Part shown: positions 1-8,454 of the stretch, one piece after another
How positions within the stretch are numbered: the stretch's first letter is position 1
Layout: each line of letters starts with the position of its first letter
Assembly: GCA_024278555.1 (NCBI GenBank)
Contig: JAJRSX010000108.1
Location: forward strand, 1 to 15,723
Direction: 5' to 3'
DNA length: 15,723 nt
Origin: a bacterium
Lineage (GTDB): Bacteria; CG2-30-53-67; CG2-30-70-394
Notes under the pieces: model-generated
What the model was told of the DNA's origin: nothing
Databases searched by the model: none
The model's input: the letters and a program-made list of their open reading frames with translations, nothing else
Made by a program: the position numbers and the translations under genes

Positions 1-1124
1 GAGGTGGTGTCGTCCATGTCGGCACTCGCGGCCGCCTCCGTCTGGTAGTCGGAGCGGCGCACCGCGACGCCGAGCTGGACGGTGGGACGGACGTACCACG
101 AGGCGTGGGCGGTCCACTTCACCAGGTCGCCCTGGTCGAAGAAGCCGGCGTTGTCGAGCTGGTCGTAGCGGAGGCCGATGACGAAGTCGTCGTAGGGGTA
201 GATCAGGTCGGCCATCCAGTCACGGGCGTCGAGGCTGTCGCCGTCGTTGACCGCCGGGTCGTCGTTGTCGCGGGAGACGTCGAAGTAGGCGACGGTGAGG
301 TAGACGTCCATGGCGGTGAGCTCGGCGGCGATGGCCCAGCGGTCATCATCGGCGTTGTCGCCTGCCTGGTGCTGGTAGTGGGCGGCGATCTTCTGGTCCA
401 TGAAGGTGAGCGATACGGTGGCGTAGGCGGAGCCGGAGATGTCCGACTGGGAGTCGGCGGCGATGTCGTCGAGACGGTCGAGGGTGACGCCGGCAAAGTA
501 GCGCACGGTTAGCCCCTCGTCGCCCTCCTCACCCGGGAGGAGCTGGCCGTTGAGTTCGGCGCCGACCACCGTGGGGAAGAAGCCGAGCTCTTCGGCGGCG
601 TACGGGTCGAAGAGGATGTCACGGGCGGCGGCGAGGAAGGGGAAATCCACCTCCAGGACGCCGACCTTGAGGTTGAGCTCTCCCTCACCCACCAGGTCGT
701 TTATCTGCAGGAAGGTGGGGCCAATGTCCGCACCCACGCCACGTTCCACCTCGATCTCCCCGAAGGTGGAGATGCGCGGCCCGAGGTTCGTCCCCCACAG
801 GACCTTCACGTTCGGCTGCTCGATGGTGAGGGTGTCGTTGCCGTCGCGGTGGTCGTCCCAGATGCCCTCGATCGTCGCCACCGCCGCCACCGGCCAGGCG
901 GGGATCTGCCACACGTCCTTGCCCTTGGTTCCTTGCAGGCGGTAGCCGTTGGTCTTGAAGGTGATGCCGAACTCGTTGAGCTTCGGGAAGGCGAGGTGGC
1001 AGTAGGTGCACTTCTGCTTCACCTGGCGGGCGAAGGCGGGGATGGCGTCGGCCTCCTGCGGCAGGAGCCAGGTGGCGGTCAGGGTGAGGGCCAGGAGCAG
1101 GGGTAGGGTGAACGGGCGTCGCAT
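1..1124 (-). CDS. Fused monoheme cytochrome-porin-like outer membrane protein (Cyc2-like), C-terminus missing
   Basis: The frame opens at an ATG (1122-1124) behind a strong GGAGGAGA ribosome binding site and stays open for 374 codons to the window edge, so the C-terminus is outside. Residues 1-27 form a signal peptide ending in ADA. The mature N-terminus carries a single heme-binding CTYCH motif (C39, C42, H43) inside a conserved frame: AFARQ before it, then FPKLNEFG, FKTNGY. From about residue 80 the protein has alternating hydrophobic/polar stretches separated by acidic turns, as in an outer-membrane beta-barrel. This layout, one c-type heme at the N-terminus of a porin, is that of Cyc2-like proteins, some of which move electrons from extracellular iron; many relatives have no known role. 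The usual ARQTG reads ARQVK here. It is preceded by an AT-rich region likely holding its promoter and is not in an operon with murA. Family sure, iron oxidation unproven. Confidence 0.7.
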   Translation of the reverse strand, partial: MRRPFTLPLLLALTLTATWLLPQEADAIPAFARQVKQKCTYCHLAFPKLNEFGITFKTNGYRLQGTKGKDVWQIPAWPVAAVATIEGIWDDHRDGNDTLTIEQPNVKVLWGTNLGPRISTFGEIEVERGVGADIGPTFLQINDLVGEGELNLKVGVLEVDFPFLAAARDILFDPYAAEELGFFPTVVGAELNGQLLPGEEGDEGLTVRYFAGVTLDRLDDIAADSQSDISGSAYATVSLTFMDQKIAAHYQHQAGDNADDDRWAIAAELTAMDVYLTVAYFDVSRDNDDPAVNDGDSLDARDWMADLIYPYDDFVIGLRYDQLDNAGFFDQGDLVKWTAHASWYVRPTVQLGVAVRRSDYQTEAAASADMDDTT

Positions 1125-1204
1125 GATCTCTCCTCCAAAGACGGGGTGGTGTGGCACCAGGACGGTGTCACGAGGGGGGGCCGGCATCGGCCGGTGGGGT
1201 ACAA

Positions 1205-1229
1205 GATCAATATGGTCATTAAGTTGATC
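1205..1229 (-). promoter_or_regulatory. AT-rich dyad upstream of the cytochrome-porin gene (possible operator/promoter)
   Basis: Arms GATCAA (1205-1210) and TTGATC (1224-1229) form an inverted repeat with a 13-nt centre. It lies in an AT-rich island within otherwise very GC-rich sequence, about 80 nt upstream of the cytochrome-porin start. This is where a promoter or repressor site would be expected, but I cannot assign convincing -35/-10 boxes or a regulator. Confidence 0.3.
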
Positions 1230-1301
1230 GGCGATGTAAAGCCGGGCGGCGGTGCCTTTTCCAGGTGAGCCGCCGGTGGGGCTGCCCTCGGCGACCGTCC
1301 G

Positions 1302-1320
1302 GGTGGGGGGCGTCCCCACC
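1302..1320 (-). terminator. GC-rich hairpin downstream of murA
   Basis: A perfect 7-bp stem, GGTGGGG (1302-1308) with CCCCACC (1314-1320), has a 5-nt loop and starts 36 nt after the murA stop on the minus strand. It lacks a U-tract, so it may be a weak terminator or an RNA 3' end stabiliser separating murA from the cytochrome-porin gene. Confidence 0.35.
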
Positions 1321-1355
1321 AGATGCGGGGTAGGGGGATGGCCGCCGGCGGCGGT

Positions 1356-2615
1356 CTATCCCTGCTCCCGCACGACCCGCGCCCCGAGGGCGGCGAGCTT
1401 CTCCTCCAGCCGTTCGTAGCCGCGGTCGAGGTGGTAGAGGCGCGACAGGCGGGTCTCGCCGCGGGCGACGAGGCCGGCAAGCACCAGGGAGGCGGAGGCG
1501 CGCAGGTCGGTGGCCATTACCGGCGCCCCGGAGAGGGTGTCGACCCCACGGACCACGGCGGTGGCGCCGTCGACGCGGATGTCGGCGCCCATGCGCAGGA
1601 GCTCGGCCACGTGCATGAAGCGGTTCTCGAAGACCTCCTCGCGCACCACCGCGACGCCGTCGGCGGTGGCCATCGCCGCCATCCACTGGGCCTGGAGGTC
1701 GGTGGGGAAGGCGGGGTAGGGGGCGGTGGTGATGTCCACGGCGGTGAGCCGCTCGGGGCCGGTGACGGTCCAACCGTCCGCCTCCTCATGGATCGTCGCG
1801 CCGGCGCGGGTGAGGAGGTCGAGGGGGAGGCGGAGGTGGGCGAGGTCCTCCCTGGCAAAGCGCATCTCGCCGCCGGTCATGGCGCAGCCGATCAGGTAGC
1901 TCCCCGCCTCGATGCGGTCGGCCATCACCCGGAAGTCGCCACCGCCGAGCTCCTCGCATCCCTGGATGTGGATGACTGGCGTGCCGTCGCCCTCGATCCG
2001 TGCCCCCATGGCGCGCAGGAAGTCGCACAGGTCCACCACCTCGGGCTCGCAGGCGGCGTTGTCGATCACCGACTCGCCGCGCGCCAGGGTCGCGGCCATG
2101 ACCACGTTCATGGTGCCGGTGACGGTCACCATCCCCATGGGGATGCGGGCGCCGACGAGGCGGCGGGCGCGGGCGTCGACGTAGCCGTGGGAGAGGTCGA
2201 TCTGCGCCCCGAGGGCCTCGATAGCGGCGAGGTGCTGGTCGATGGGGCGCTCGCCGATGGCGCAACCGCCGGGGAGTGATACCCGCGCGTGGCCGTAGCG
2301 TGCCACCAGCGGGCCGAGGGTCAGGACCGAGGCGCGCATGGTGCGCACCAGGTCGTATGGCGCCTCCAGGCGGAAGACGCCGGAGCAGTCGATCGCCACA
2401 TCACCGGCTTCCTCGTCCCACGCCATTCGCGCCCCCATCTCCGCCAGCAGGGCGGTCATGGTGCGGATATCGCGCAGGGCCGGGACGTTGCTCAGGCGTA
2501 CCGGTTGCGAGGTGAGCAGGGTCGCCGCGAGGCACGGCAGGGCCGCGTTCTTCGCCCCGGAGGCGCGGAAGTTCCCGGAGAGGCGGGCGCCCCCTTCGAT
2601 GAGGAGTGTGTCCAT
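1356..2615 (-). CDS. murA: UDP-N-acetylglucosamine 1-carboxyvinyltransferase
   Basis: MurA transfers enolpyruvate from PEP to UDP-GlcNAc, the first committed step of peptidoglycan precursor synthesis in the cytosol. The 419-residue length is normal for the family. Visible signatures are SGAKNAALP with Lys22, the active-site loop [12 protein letters not shown] with the PEP/fosfomycin-reactive Cys118, the [10 protein letters not shown] segment, [11 protein letters not shown] carrying the catalytic Asp, [10 protein letters not shown], and the C-terminal [14 protein letters not shown]. The ATG at 2613-2615 gives the canonical MDTLLIEGG start, although no strong Shine-Dalgarno is visible. In Geobacter-like genomes murA directly follows prmC; here a hicBA pair on the other strand separates them, so murA probably has its own promoter in the AT-richer stretch at about 2660-2715. 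No unusual residues were seen. Confidence 0.97.
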   Translation of the reverse strand: MDTLLIEGGARLSGNFRASGAKNAALPCLAATLLTSQPVRLSNVPALRDIRTMTALLAEMGARMAWDEEAGDVAIDCSGVFRLEAPYDLVRTMRASVLTLGPLVARYGHARVSLPGGCAIGERPIDQHLAAIEALGAQIDLSHGYVDARARRLVGARIPMGMVTVTGTMNVVMAATLARGESVIDNAACEPEVVDLCDFLRAMGARIEGDGTPVIHIQGCEELGGGDFRVMADRIEAGSYLIGCAMTGGEMRFAREDLAHLRLPLDLLTRAGATIHEEADGWTVTGPERLTAVDITTAPYPAFPTDLQAQWMAAMATADGVAVVREEVFENRFMHVAELLRMGADIRVDGATAVVRGVDTLSGAPVMATDLRASASLVLAGLVARGETRLSRLYHLDRGYERLEEKLAALGARVVREQG

Positions 2616-2746
2616 GGGGTCAGTGGTCGGAAATCAAGAGGTGGGCGGGTGGCGGCACCATGGCGCTGAAAAGTAAAGAACAGACGATATGACAGGGTTT
2701 TGTCGTCGGTCCAACTTTGGGGCGAAGGGGGAATGCGGGGCGACAG

Positions 2747-2956
2747 GTGGACGAATTGATCTTTGAGGTGATCCAAGAGGCGGATGGTGGGTATGTGGCA
2801 GAGTGCCTGATCGAGCCGATCTTTAGCGAGGCGGAGAGCCGGGCCGAGCTTCGCGAGCAGGTGCAGGATGCCGTCCGCGCCTATTTTCTTGATCGGCCGG
2901 TACCGGCGCAGATTTGCCTCCATCTCGTCCGCGACGAGCTGCTGAAAACCGCGTGA
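2747..2956 (+). CDS. hicB: HicB-like type II antitoxin (short form)
   Basis: The 69-residue product, from VDELIFEV to RDELLKTA, matches the short HicB-like family: an N-terminal beta strand, EADGGYVAECL, then an amphipathic helix SRAELREQVQDAVRAYF. This is a partial RNase-H-like fold with no C-terminal HTH or ribbon-helix-helix domain, so DNA binding is not obvious. Such proteins neutralise the HicA mRNA interferase. I chose the GTG at 2747 because homology begins there; a TTG at 2717 would add ten poorly conserved residues. Its TGA overlaps the GTG of the hicA remnant (GTGA), the usual translational coupling. The pair runs opposite to the flanking prmC and murA, which suggests later insertion. 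Confidence 0.75.
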   Translation: MDELIFEVIQEADGGYVAECLIEPIFSEAESRAELREQVQDAVRAYFLDRPVPAQICLHLVRDELLKTA

Positions 2957-3191
2957 AGCTCCCTCGTGATCTCAGCGGCCGTGAATTGGCCGGGATGCTC
3001 GCGGTGCGTGGTCTTACGTCGAGGTCCATCAGACGGGTAGCCACATCATCCCGGAGACGGAAGATCCGTCCCACCAGCGGATCGCCATTCCGGCACACAA
3101 GGCTCTTCGTATCGGCACGCTGAACGCGATCCTGCGGGCCGTCGCCAACCACAAGGGTGTGAATCGCGGGGCCATTCCGGAGCCACGTTGA
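2953..3191 (+). pseudogene. hicA: HicA-like mRNA interferase toxin, frameshifted
   Basis: HicA toxins are small double-stranded-RNA-binding-fold ribonucleases that cut mRNA. Two frames together rebuild one: the first, starting at GTG 2953, encodes VKLPRDLSGRELAGMLAVRG; the second, from about 3012 to the TGA at 3189-3191, encodes YVEVHQTGSHI (with the catalytic His in GSH), IAIPAHKALRIGTLNAILRAVA and a short tail. The switch lies between about 3004 and 3018 and fits one missing or two extra bases. The downstream frame has no start codon of its own, so as written no complete toxin is made. The first frame continues to a stop at 3121-3123 with unrelated residues. A sequencing or assembly error is the main alternative to real inactivation. 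Confidence 0.75.
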
Positions 3192-3229
3192 CAGGCTCCT
3201 GGAACCACCCGGGGCACATCTTCTCTGTT

Positions 3230-4053
3230 TCATCGCCTCCCCGCGAAGATCCGTTCGTGGTTGCCGTAGTCGCGGTGGATGGCCACCTCGGTGAAGTGGG
3301 GGCGGGCGAGGCGGGTGATCGCGTCACCCTGGCCGGTGCCGATCTCCATGATCAGCCGGCCGCCGGGGAGCAGGTGGGCGGGCGCCTCGGCGACGATGCG
3401 GCGGATGTGGTCGAGGCCGTCCATGCCGCTGAAGAGTGCCGCGTCCGGTTCGCAGCCGCGCACGTCCGATGGCAGGATCGCGCGCTCCTCCACGTAGGGC
3501 GGGTTGCAGCAGATGCAGTCGAACCGCTCGCCTGCCACCGGCGCAAAGAGGTCGCCGCGGTGCACCGTCACCCCGACCCCCCGCAGGTTCCGTCGTGCCC
3601 AGGTGAGGGCGGCGGCGGAGCGGTCGGTGGCGACGATCTGCACGTCAGGCCGCCGGTGGGCGATCGCCAGGGCGATACAGCCGGAGCCGGTGGCGAGATC
3701 GAGCAGGCGGGCGCCCCCCTCCAGGCCGTCGAGGGCGCGCTCCACCAGCAGCTCGGTCTCCGGTCGCGGCACCAGGCAGCCGGGGCCGACGCGCACCATC
3801 TCGCCGAAGAAGTGGGCGCGGCCGGTGATGTACTGGAGGGGGGCGCCGCGCCGCCGTCGCGCCACCCAGCCGGCGAGGCGGCGGGTCTGGCGCCCGGTGA
3901 GGTAAAGGGGCGCGGCGAGGGCCGACGGGGGGAGGCGGAGGAGCTCCAGGAGGAGGTAGCGTGTCTCCTCCTCGGGGATCGCCTGGGCCGCGCACCAGCG
4001 GCGCCAGTCGAACGGGGTCGCGGGGTCGGTGGTCGCCACGCGCGGTACCCGGC

Positions 4054-4057
<4 letters not shown>
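3230..4057 (-). CDS. prmC: Peptide chain release factor N5-glutamine methyltransferase
   Basis: PrmC (HemK) uses S-adenosylmethionine to methylate the glutamine of the GGQ motif in release factors, raising termination efficiency. The 275-residue protein has an N-terminal helical substrate-recognition domain with [15 protein letters not shown] (about 71-85) and PRPETE, then a Rossmann methyltransferase domain with SAM motif LLDLATGSG (118-126), the acidic ATDRS, and the catalytic NPPY at 185-188. It starts with GTG (4055-4057), overlapping the prfA stop as GTGA, so it is translationally coupled to its own substrate's gene. The 3' end faces the hicA remnant convergently with a 38-bp gap and no clear terminator. 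Confidence 0.97.
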
Positions 4058-5130
<1,073 letters not shown>

Positions 5131-5262
5131 GGGATGTTCGCTGGAGCTACTGCGGAGAGTTGAATCGGGGCTGCCGCGGGCGACTCGGCCGCCCCCTCAA
5201 CCCTCCGGCGTCGAGAGCGTGGTCCCGACCCCGGCCTCCACGCGGCGTGCAGCCGGCGGCCG

Positions 5263-5466
5263 CTACTTCTTGACCCCGAACCGCTTGCGGAACTTCTCCA
5301 CCCGTCCCTCGCTGTCGACGATCTTTTGCTTGCCGGTGAAGAAGGGGTGGCAGGCAGAGCAGATCTCCACGTGGAGGTCGGTGGCGGTGGAGCGCGTCTC
5401 GATCACGTTGCCGCAGCCACAGGTGATCGTGGTCGGTTCGTAGGTGGGGTGGATATCCTTCTTCAT
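5263..5466 (-). CDS. rpmE: 50S ribosomal protein L31 (zinc-binding type)
   Basis: The 67-residue product [10 protein letters not shown]... ends KRFGVKK and is a full-length L31, a small protein at the central protuberance of the large subunit. Four cysteines in CGCG (C16, C18) and CSAC (C37, C40) make the zinc ribbon, so this is the zinc-containing C+ form rather than the zinc-free paralog used in starvation. The ATG at 5464-5466 is preceded by GAGGCGACCGAG, giving a plausible ribosome binding site; an upstream extension to 5616 in the same frame has no L31 homology. It lies between rho and prfA, but the 673-bp repeat-filled gap from rho suggests it has its own promoter. Confidence 0.97.
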   Translation of the reverse strand: MKKDIHPTYEPTTITCGCGNVIETRSTATDLHVEICSACHPFFTGKQKIVDSEGRVEKFRKRFGVKK

Positions 5467-6139
5467 CTCGGTCGCCTCAAAAAAGGGGAGCGGGATTATA
5501 GGCGGGTGGCGGGGGGACGCAAGCTCGGTGGGGCCGGCCATCATCGTCGATTCCGTCCGCCCGCTGGACAAAACCACGAAGGCCACGAAGGGGAACGGCT
5601 CAACGCAAAGACGCAAAGACGCCAGGGCGCGAGGGGAGGATGGCCGAGAGGTCGTGCCGAGTGGGTTTTTTGACGCAGAGACGCAGGGGGGCGGGAGACG
5701 CAGAGCGGGGGGAGACTGGGTGTCGGCGTCGTCGGTGGTGGTGGTCGATGTTGTGGGGGACTGGAAGCGGGATCACCGCGAAGACGCGAAGAGAGGAGCA
5801 GCGGAAATAATGGCTGGCGAGAAAGTCTGTGTTTCCGAATTCCTCGCGTGGGAGGGAACATGAAGGCACGAAAAGTTGAAAGCACGAAAGAATTCAATCG
5901 GTTGTTTTTCGTGCTTTCTCCCTTTCGTGGTTTCGTGTCCCAGCGGCGTGAAGGATGGCGGAACGCTCGGGGCTATTTCTGCTGACCCTCTTCGCGCCCT
6001 TTGCGTCTTCGCGGTGAGGCCCCTGCCAGGGATCTCCCCTCCATCGGTCGCACCTCGAAGGCCGCCATGGATTCCGTTAGCCACCCGCTGAGAGCTGAGA
6101 GCTGACCGCTCCCCCTCTGTGGCTCGGCGCGAGGCCCCC
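5467..6139. repeat. Gene-free 673-bp region of degenerate ACGAAG/ACGCAAAG repeats
   Basis: No convincing gene lies here on either strand; the open frames are compositionally odd and overlap repeats. The stretch holds short tandem units of two related kinds: CCACGAAGG-type (5570-5593, 5856-5893) and ACGCAAAG/ACGCAGAG-type (5602-5636, 5672-5706), with further copies in inverted orientation (5904-5940, 5971-6018). A period-7 AGAGCTG repeat occupies 6087-6105. The CACGAAGG/ACGCAAAGACGC motif families are familiar to me from intergenic DNA of many unrelated environmental bacteria, but I know of no established function. A poly-A run just upstream of rpmE (about 5480-5486) breaks the GC-rich background. 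Confidence 0.8.
5771..6018. repeat. Nested imperfect inverted repeat
   Basis: Two pairs of inverted segments are nested. Outer pair: 5771-5814 (ATCACCGCGAAGACGCGAAG, then GCAGCGGAAATA) and 5971-6018, whose reverse complement reads CTCACCGCGAAGACGCAAAG and ends GCAGAAATAGC. Inner pair: 5856-5893 (AAGGCACGAAAA, AAAGCACGAAAG) and 5904-5940, whose reverse complement has ACACGAAACCACGAAAGG and AAAGCACGAAAAA. The central gap is about 10 nt. The transcript could fold into a long imperfect hairpin between rho and rpmE, and the structure resembles a non-autonomous repeat (MITE- or REP-like). It may also act as a terminator or processing site for rho mRNA. Confidence 0.65.
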
Positions 6140-7384
6140 TCACCCGTTCATCGCCGCTAGGAGGTCGGCGTTGTCTTCGCTGTGGTGGAGCTTGTCGAGG
6201 AGGAACTCCATCTGCTCGACCGGGGTCATGGGCTGGAGGAACTTGCGCAGGATCCAGTGGCGGGCGAGGGCGGTCGGCTCCACCAGGAGCTCCTCCTTGC
6301 GGGTGCCGGAGCGGGCGATGTCGATGGAGGGGAAGATGCGCCGATCGGCGAGCTTGCGGTCGAGGCAGATCTCGCAGTTCCCCGTCCCCTTGAACTCTTC
6401 GAAGATGACCTCGTCCATGCGCGAGCCGGTCTCCACCAGGGCGGTGCCGATGATGGTGAGGGATCCCCCCTCTTCCATGTGGCGGGCGGCGCCGAAGATC
6501 CGTTTCGGCCGCTGCAGGGAGTTGGCGTCCAGGCCGCCGGAGAGGAGCTTGCCGCTCGCCGGGCAGACGGTGTTGTAGGCGCGCGCCAGGCGGGTGATCG
6601 AGTCGAGGAGGATGACCACGTCGCGGCGGTGCTCCACCAGCCGCCGGGCCCGTTCGAGGACGATCTCCGCCACCTGGACGTGGCGGCTCGCGGGTTCGTC
6701 AAAGGTGGAGGAGATCACCTCGCCGGCCACCGACCGCTCCATGTCGGTGACCTCCTCGGGCCGCTCATCGATGAGCAGGACCATGAGGGTCACCTCCGGG
6801 TGGTTGGCGGCGATGGCGTGGGCGATGGTCTGTAGCAGCACCGTCTTGCCGGTCCGCGGCGCCGCCACGATGAGGGCCCGCTGCCCCTTGCCGAGCGGCG
6901 CCACCAGGTCGATCACCCGGCCGGCGTCGTCGTTGCCGTTCTCCATCACCAGCCGTTCCTGGGGGTAGAGGGGGGTAAGGTTGTCGAACAGGGGGCGTTC
7001 GCGTGCCGCACCGGGGAGCTCGTCGTTGATCGACTCCAGGCGCAGGAGGGCAAAGTACCGCTCCCCCTCCTTCGGGGGGCGGACCTGGCCGCTGACCGTG
7101 TCGCCGGTGCGCAGGCCGAAGCGGCGGATCTGCGACGGCGACACATAGATGTCGTCTGGGCCGGCCAGGTAGCTCGTCTCCCGGGCGCGCAGGAAGCCGA
7201 AGCCGTCGGGCAGGGTCTCCAGGATCCCCTCGCCGGTGAGCGGTGTCGCCTCGGCGTGGCCGTTACGCGCCAGGGCGAAGATCAACTCCTGCCGCTGGAG
7301 GCTGCTCGCACCCTCGATGTGCGCCGCCCGGGCGAGGGCGGTGAGCTCATCGATCGGCTTTTGTCTCAGCTCGATGAGGTCCAT
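6140..7384 (-). CDS. rho: Transcription termination factor Rho
   Basis: Rho is the hexameric RNA-dependent ATPase/translocase that ends transcription at unstructured C-rich RNA. The 414-residue protein has the Rho N-terminal helical domain ([18 protein letters not shown]), the cold-shock-like RNA-binding domain (about 50-120, with [13 protein letters not shown] and [19 protein letters not shown]), and the RecA-like ATPase: Walker A AAPRTGKT (about 174-181), the [10 protein letters not shown] segment, the Walker B strand [16 protein letters not shown], and the C-terminal ERRIFPSID-type region ([21 protein letters not shown]). I start at the ATG 7382-7384, where homology begins; an in-frame ATG at 7480 would add 32 unrelated residues and lies at or above the proposed transcription start. 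Downstream is the repeat-filled region, then rpmE. Confidence 0.96.
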   Translation of the reverse strand: MDLIELRQKPIDELTALARAAHIEGASSLQRQELIFALARNGHAEATPLTGEGILETLPDGFGFLRARETSYLAGPDDIYVSPSQIRRFGLRTGDTVSGQVRPPKEGERYFALLRLESINDELPGAARERPLFDNLTPLYPQERLVMENGNDDAGRVIDLVAPLGKGQRALIVAAPRTGKTVLLQTIAHAIAANHPEVTLMVLLIDERPEEVTDMERSVAGEVISSTFDEPASRHVQVAEIVLERARRLVEHRRDVVILLDSITRLARAYNTVCPASGKLLSGGLDANSLQRPKRIFGAARHMEEGGSLTIIGTALVETGSRMDEVIFEEFKGTGNCEICLDRKLADRRIFPSIDIARSGTRKEELLVEPTALARHWILRKFLQPMTPVEQMEFLLDKLHHSEDNADLLAAMNG

Positions 7385-7476
7385 CGCATTGGGGGGATGG
7401 TGTGGTGTGTGCCGCCACCCCTGTTCGGACGGTGGAGCGGGGCGAATGATCCCAGAATGGGAAGGAGGGAGCAGCG

Positions 7477-7505
7477 ACACTAGGAGACGGTGCTCACCCT
7501 GTCAA
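7477..7505 (-). promoter_or_regulatory. Candidate sigma-70 promoter for rho
   Basis: On the minus strand a perfect TTGACA (7500-7505) is followed by a 17-nt spacer and TAGTGT (7477-7482), which matches the -10 consensus at three positions. Transcription would start near 7470, giving a leader of about 85 nt before the rho ATG. The strong -35 and ideal spacing are seen directly; activity is inferred. Confidence 0.45.
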
Positions 7506-7531
7506 TTTATCTAAACAACGGGACTCAGCAT

Positions 7532-8146
7532 TCAATGCCCACCCTCAGCTTCCAGGGCGGCGAGGAGGCGGCGGTAGCCATCGACCGGATCGGCGGCCTG
7601 GAAGACGGCGGCGGCGACTGCGACACCGGCCAGCCCCGTGGTGGCGAGGGTCGGGGCGTTGTCCGGGGTGACGCCGCCGATCCCCACCACCGGGCCGGGG
7701 AAGGCGGCGACGACCTCCCGGAGCGCCGCCGGCGCCAGGGGTCGGGCGTCCCCCTTGGTGGTGGTGGGGAAGAGGGCGCCGCAACCGACGTAGTCGGCCC
7801 CTGCCTCGGCCGCCGCCACCGCCTCGGCGCGATCGTGGACCGACACCCCGAGGGTCGCCTCCGGCAGCAGACGTCGCGCCTCGGCGACCGGGAGGTCCTC
7901 CTGTCCCAGGTGCAGGGAGGCGCCGAGGGCGGCGGCGACGTCGGCGCGGTCGTTGATGGTGAGCAGGCCGCCGACCGCGGTGATGCGGGCGACGAGGCGC
8001 TCGCCGCGCCGGTAGAGGTGGCGATCCGCGATCCCCTTCGCCCGCAGTTGAAACCAGCGCGCCCCGGCTTCGAGGAGCGCCTCGACCACTGGCACGGCGT
8101 TGGCGTCACCGGTGGTGATCAGGCAGATGGGGGGGAGGGGGGGCAT
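7532..8146 (-). CDS. thiE: Thiamine phosphate synthase
   Basis: ThiE joins hydroxymethylpyrimidine pyrophosphate with the thiazole phosphate to make thiamine phosphate. The 204-residue TIM barrel shows all family motifs in order: WFQLRAKG (32-39), LLTINDRADVA (61-71), LHLGQED (78-84), GVSVHD (100-105), DYVGCGALFPTTTKGDARP (about 118-136) and PVVGIGGVTPDN near the C-terminus. The ATG at 8144-8146 follows a G-rich stretch. It is the first gene of the minus-strand run and lies 147 bp upstream of rho, with no other thiamine gene nearby and no sign of a TPP riboswitch upstream, so it is probably a stand-alone gene here. Confidence 0.95.
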   Translation of the reverse strand: MPPLPPICLITTGDANAVPVVEALLEAGARWFQLRAKGIADRHLYRRGERLVARITAVGGLLTINDRADVAAALGASLHLGQEDLPVAEARRLLPEATLGVSVHDRAEAVAAAEAGADYVGCGALFPTTTKGDARPLAPAALREVVAAFPGPVVGIGGVTPDNAPTLATTGLAGVAVAAAVFQAADPVDGYRRLLAALEAEGGH

Positions 8147-8214
8147 GGTGGGCCGGTGAAGTAGAGAGGAGGATCTGACAGGAGCTGGGAGGGGTCAAAA
8201 CCACGAAGGATCAC

Positions 8215-8244
8215 ATTGGGGTCAGGCTTGCAAACTTGCAATAT
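8215..8244. repeat. Possible end remnant of a Y1/REP-associated transposase element
   Basis: The segment begins ATTGGGGTCAGGCTTGCAAA and then repeats CTTGCAA before ATAT. A GGGGTCAGGCTTGCAA-type sequence, often as a dyad around ATAT, is one I recall near genes for Y1 (IS200-like/REP-associated) transposases. No transposase reading frame is left in the window, so at most this is a remnant. The assignment rests on memory of the motif. Confidence 0.3.
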
Positions 8245-8378
8245 CATGCAGAACGTCCTGAAAGCAGGCTGGCAAGAAGGCCACTAAGCCCTGTTGACCC
8301 GGGCGGCGGCGTTGAAGGGGACCTCCGCCGCGGAGTCTACGGAGGGGCGGGGAGAGGGGGCGCTGGGGAGGTGAGAGG

Positions 8379-8454
8379 GTAGGAGCGGGCCGTGCCCGCG
8401 ATCCGGCGCCGGCCGGCCCTTTGGGCCTGGCTTCGCGGACAAGCCCGCTCCTAC
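8379..8454. repeat. REP-like inverted pair (copy 1)
   Basis: Perfect 12-bp arms GTAGGAGCGGGC (8379-8390) and GCCCGCTCCTAC (8443-8454) enclose a GC-rich centre with its own palindromes (GGCGCCGGCCGGCC, then CCCTTTGGGCC). The GTAGGAGCGGGCTTGTCCGCG theme on the minus strand is like the REP sequences of pseudomonads and xanthomonads. It lies in the thiE-pyrF divergent gap. Confidence 0.75.

Noticed and set aside
1323-2279. Long plus-strand frame (318 aa) opposite murA
   Set aside because: It is antisense to a clear murA, with His/Gly/Val-rich composition typical of a GC-rich shadow frame.
2953-3018. Programmed ribosomal frameshift in hicA
   Set aside because: No slippery heptamer or downstream pseudoknot-like element is evident at the switch; a mutation or sequence error is simpler.
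5602-5706. Possible CRISPR array in the repeat-rich gap
   Set aside because: The repeats are 8-9 bp, degenerate, without regular spacers, and no cas genes are present.
5541-6084. Several frames of 70-140 aa in the rho-rpmE gap
   Set aside because: They translate the short tandem repeats (e.g. [15 protein letters not shown]) and overlap on both strands without conserved features.
6087-6105. Three AGAGCTG-type units after rho as a terminator
   Set aside because: They form direct, not inverted, repeats and no U-tract follows.
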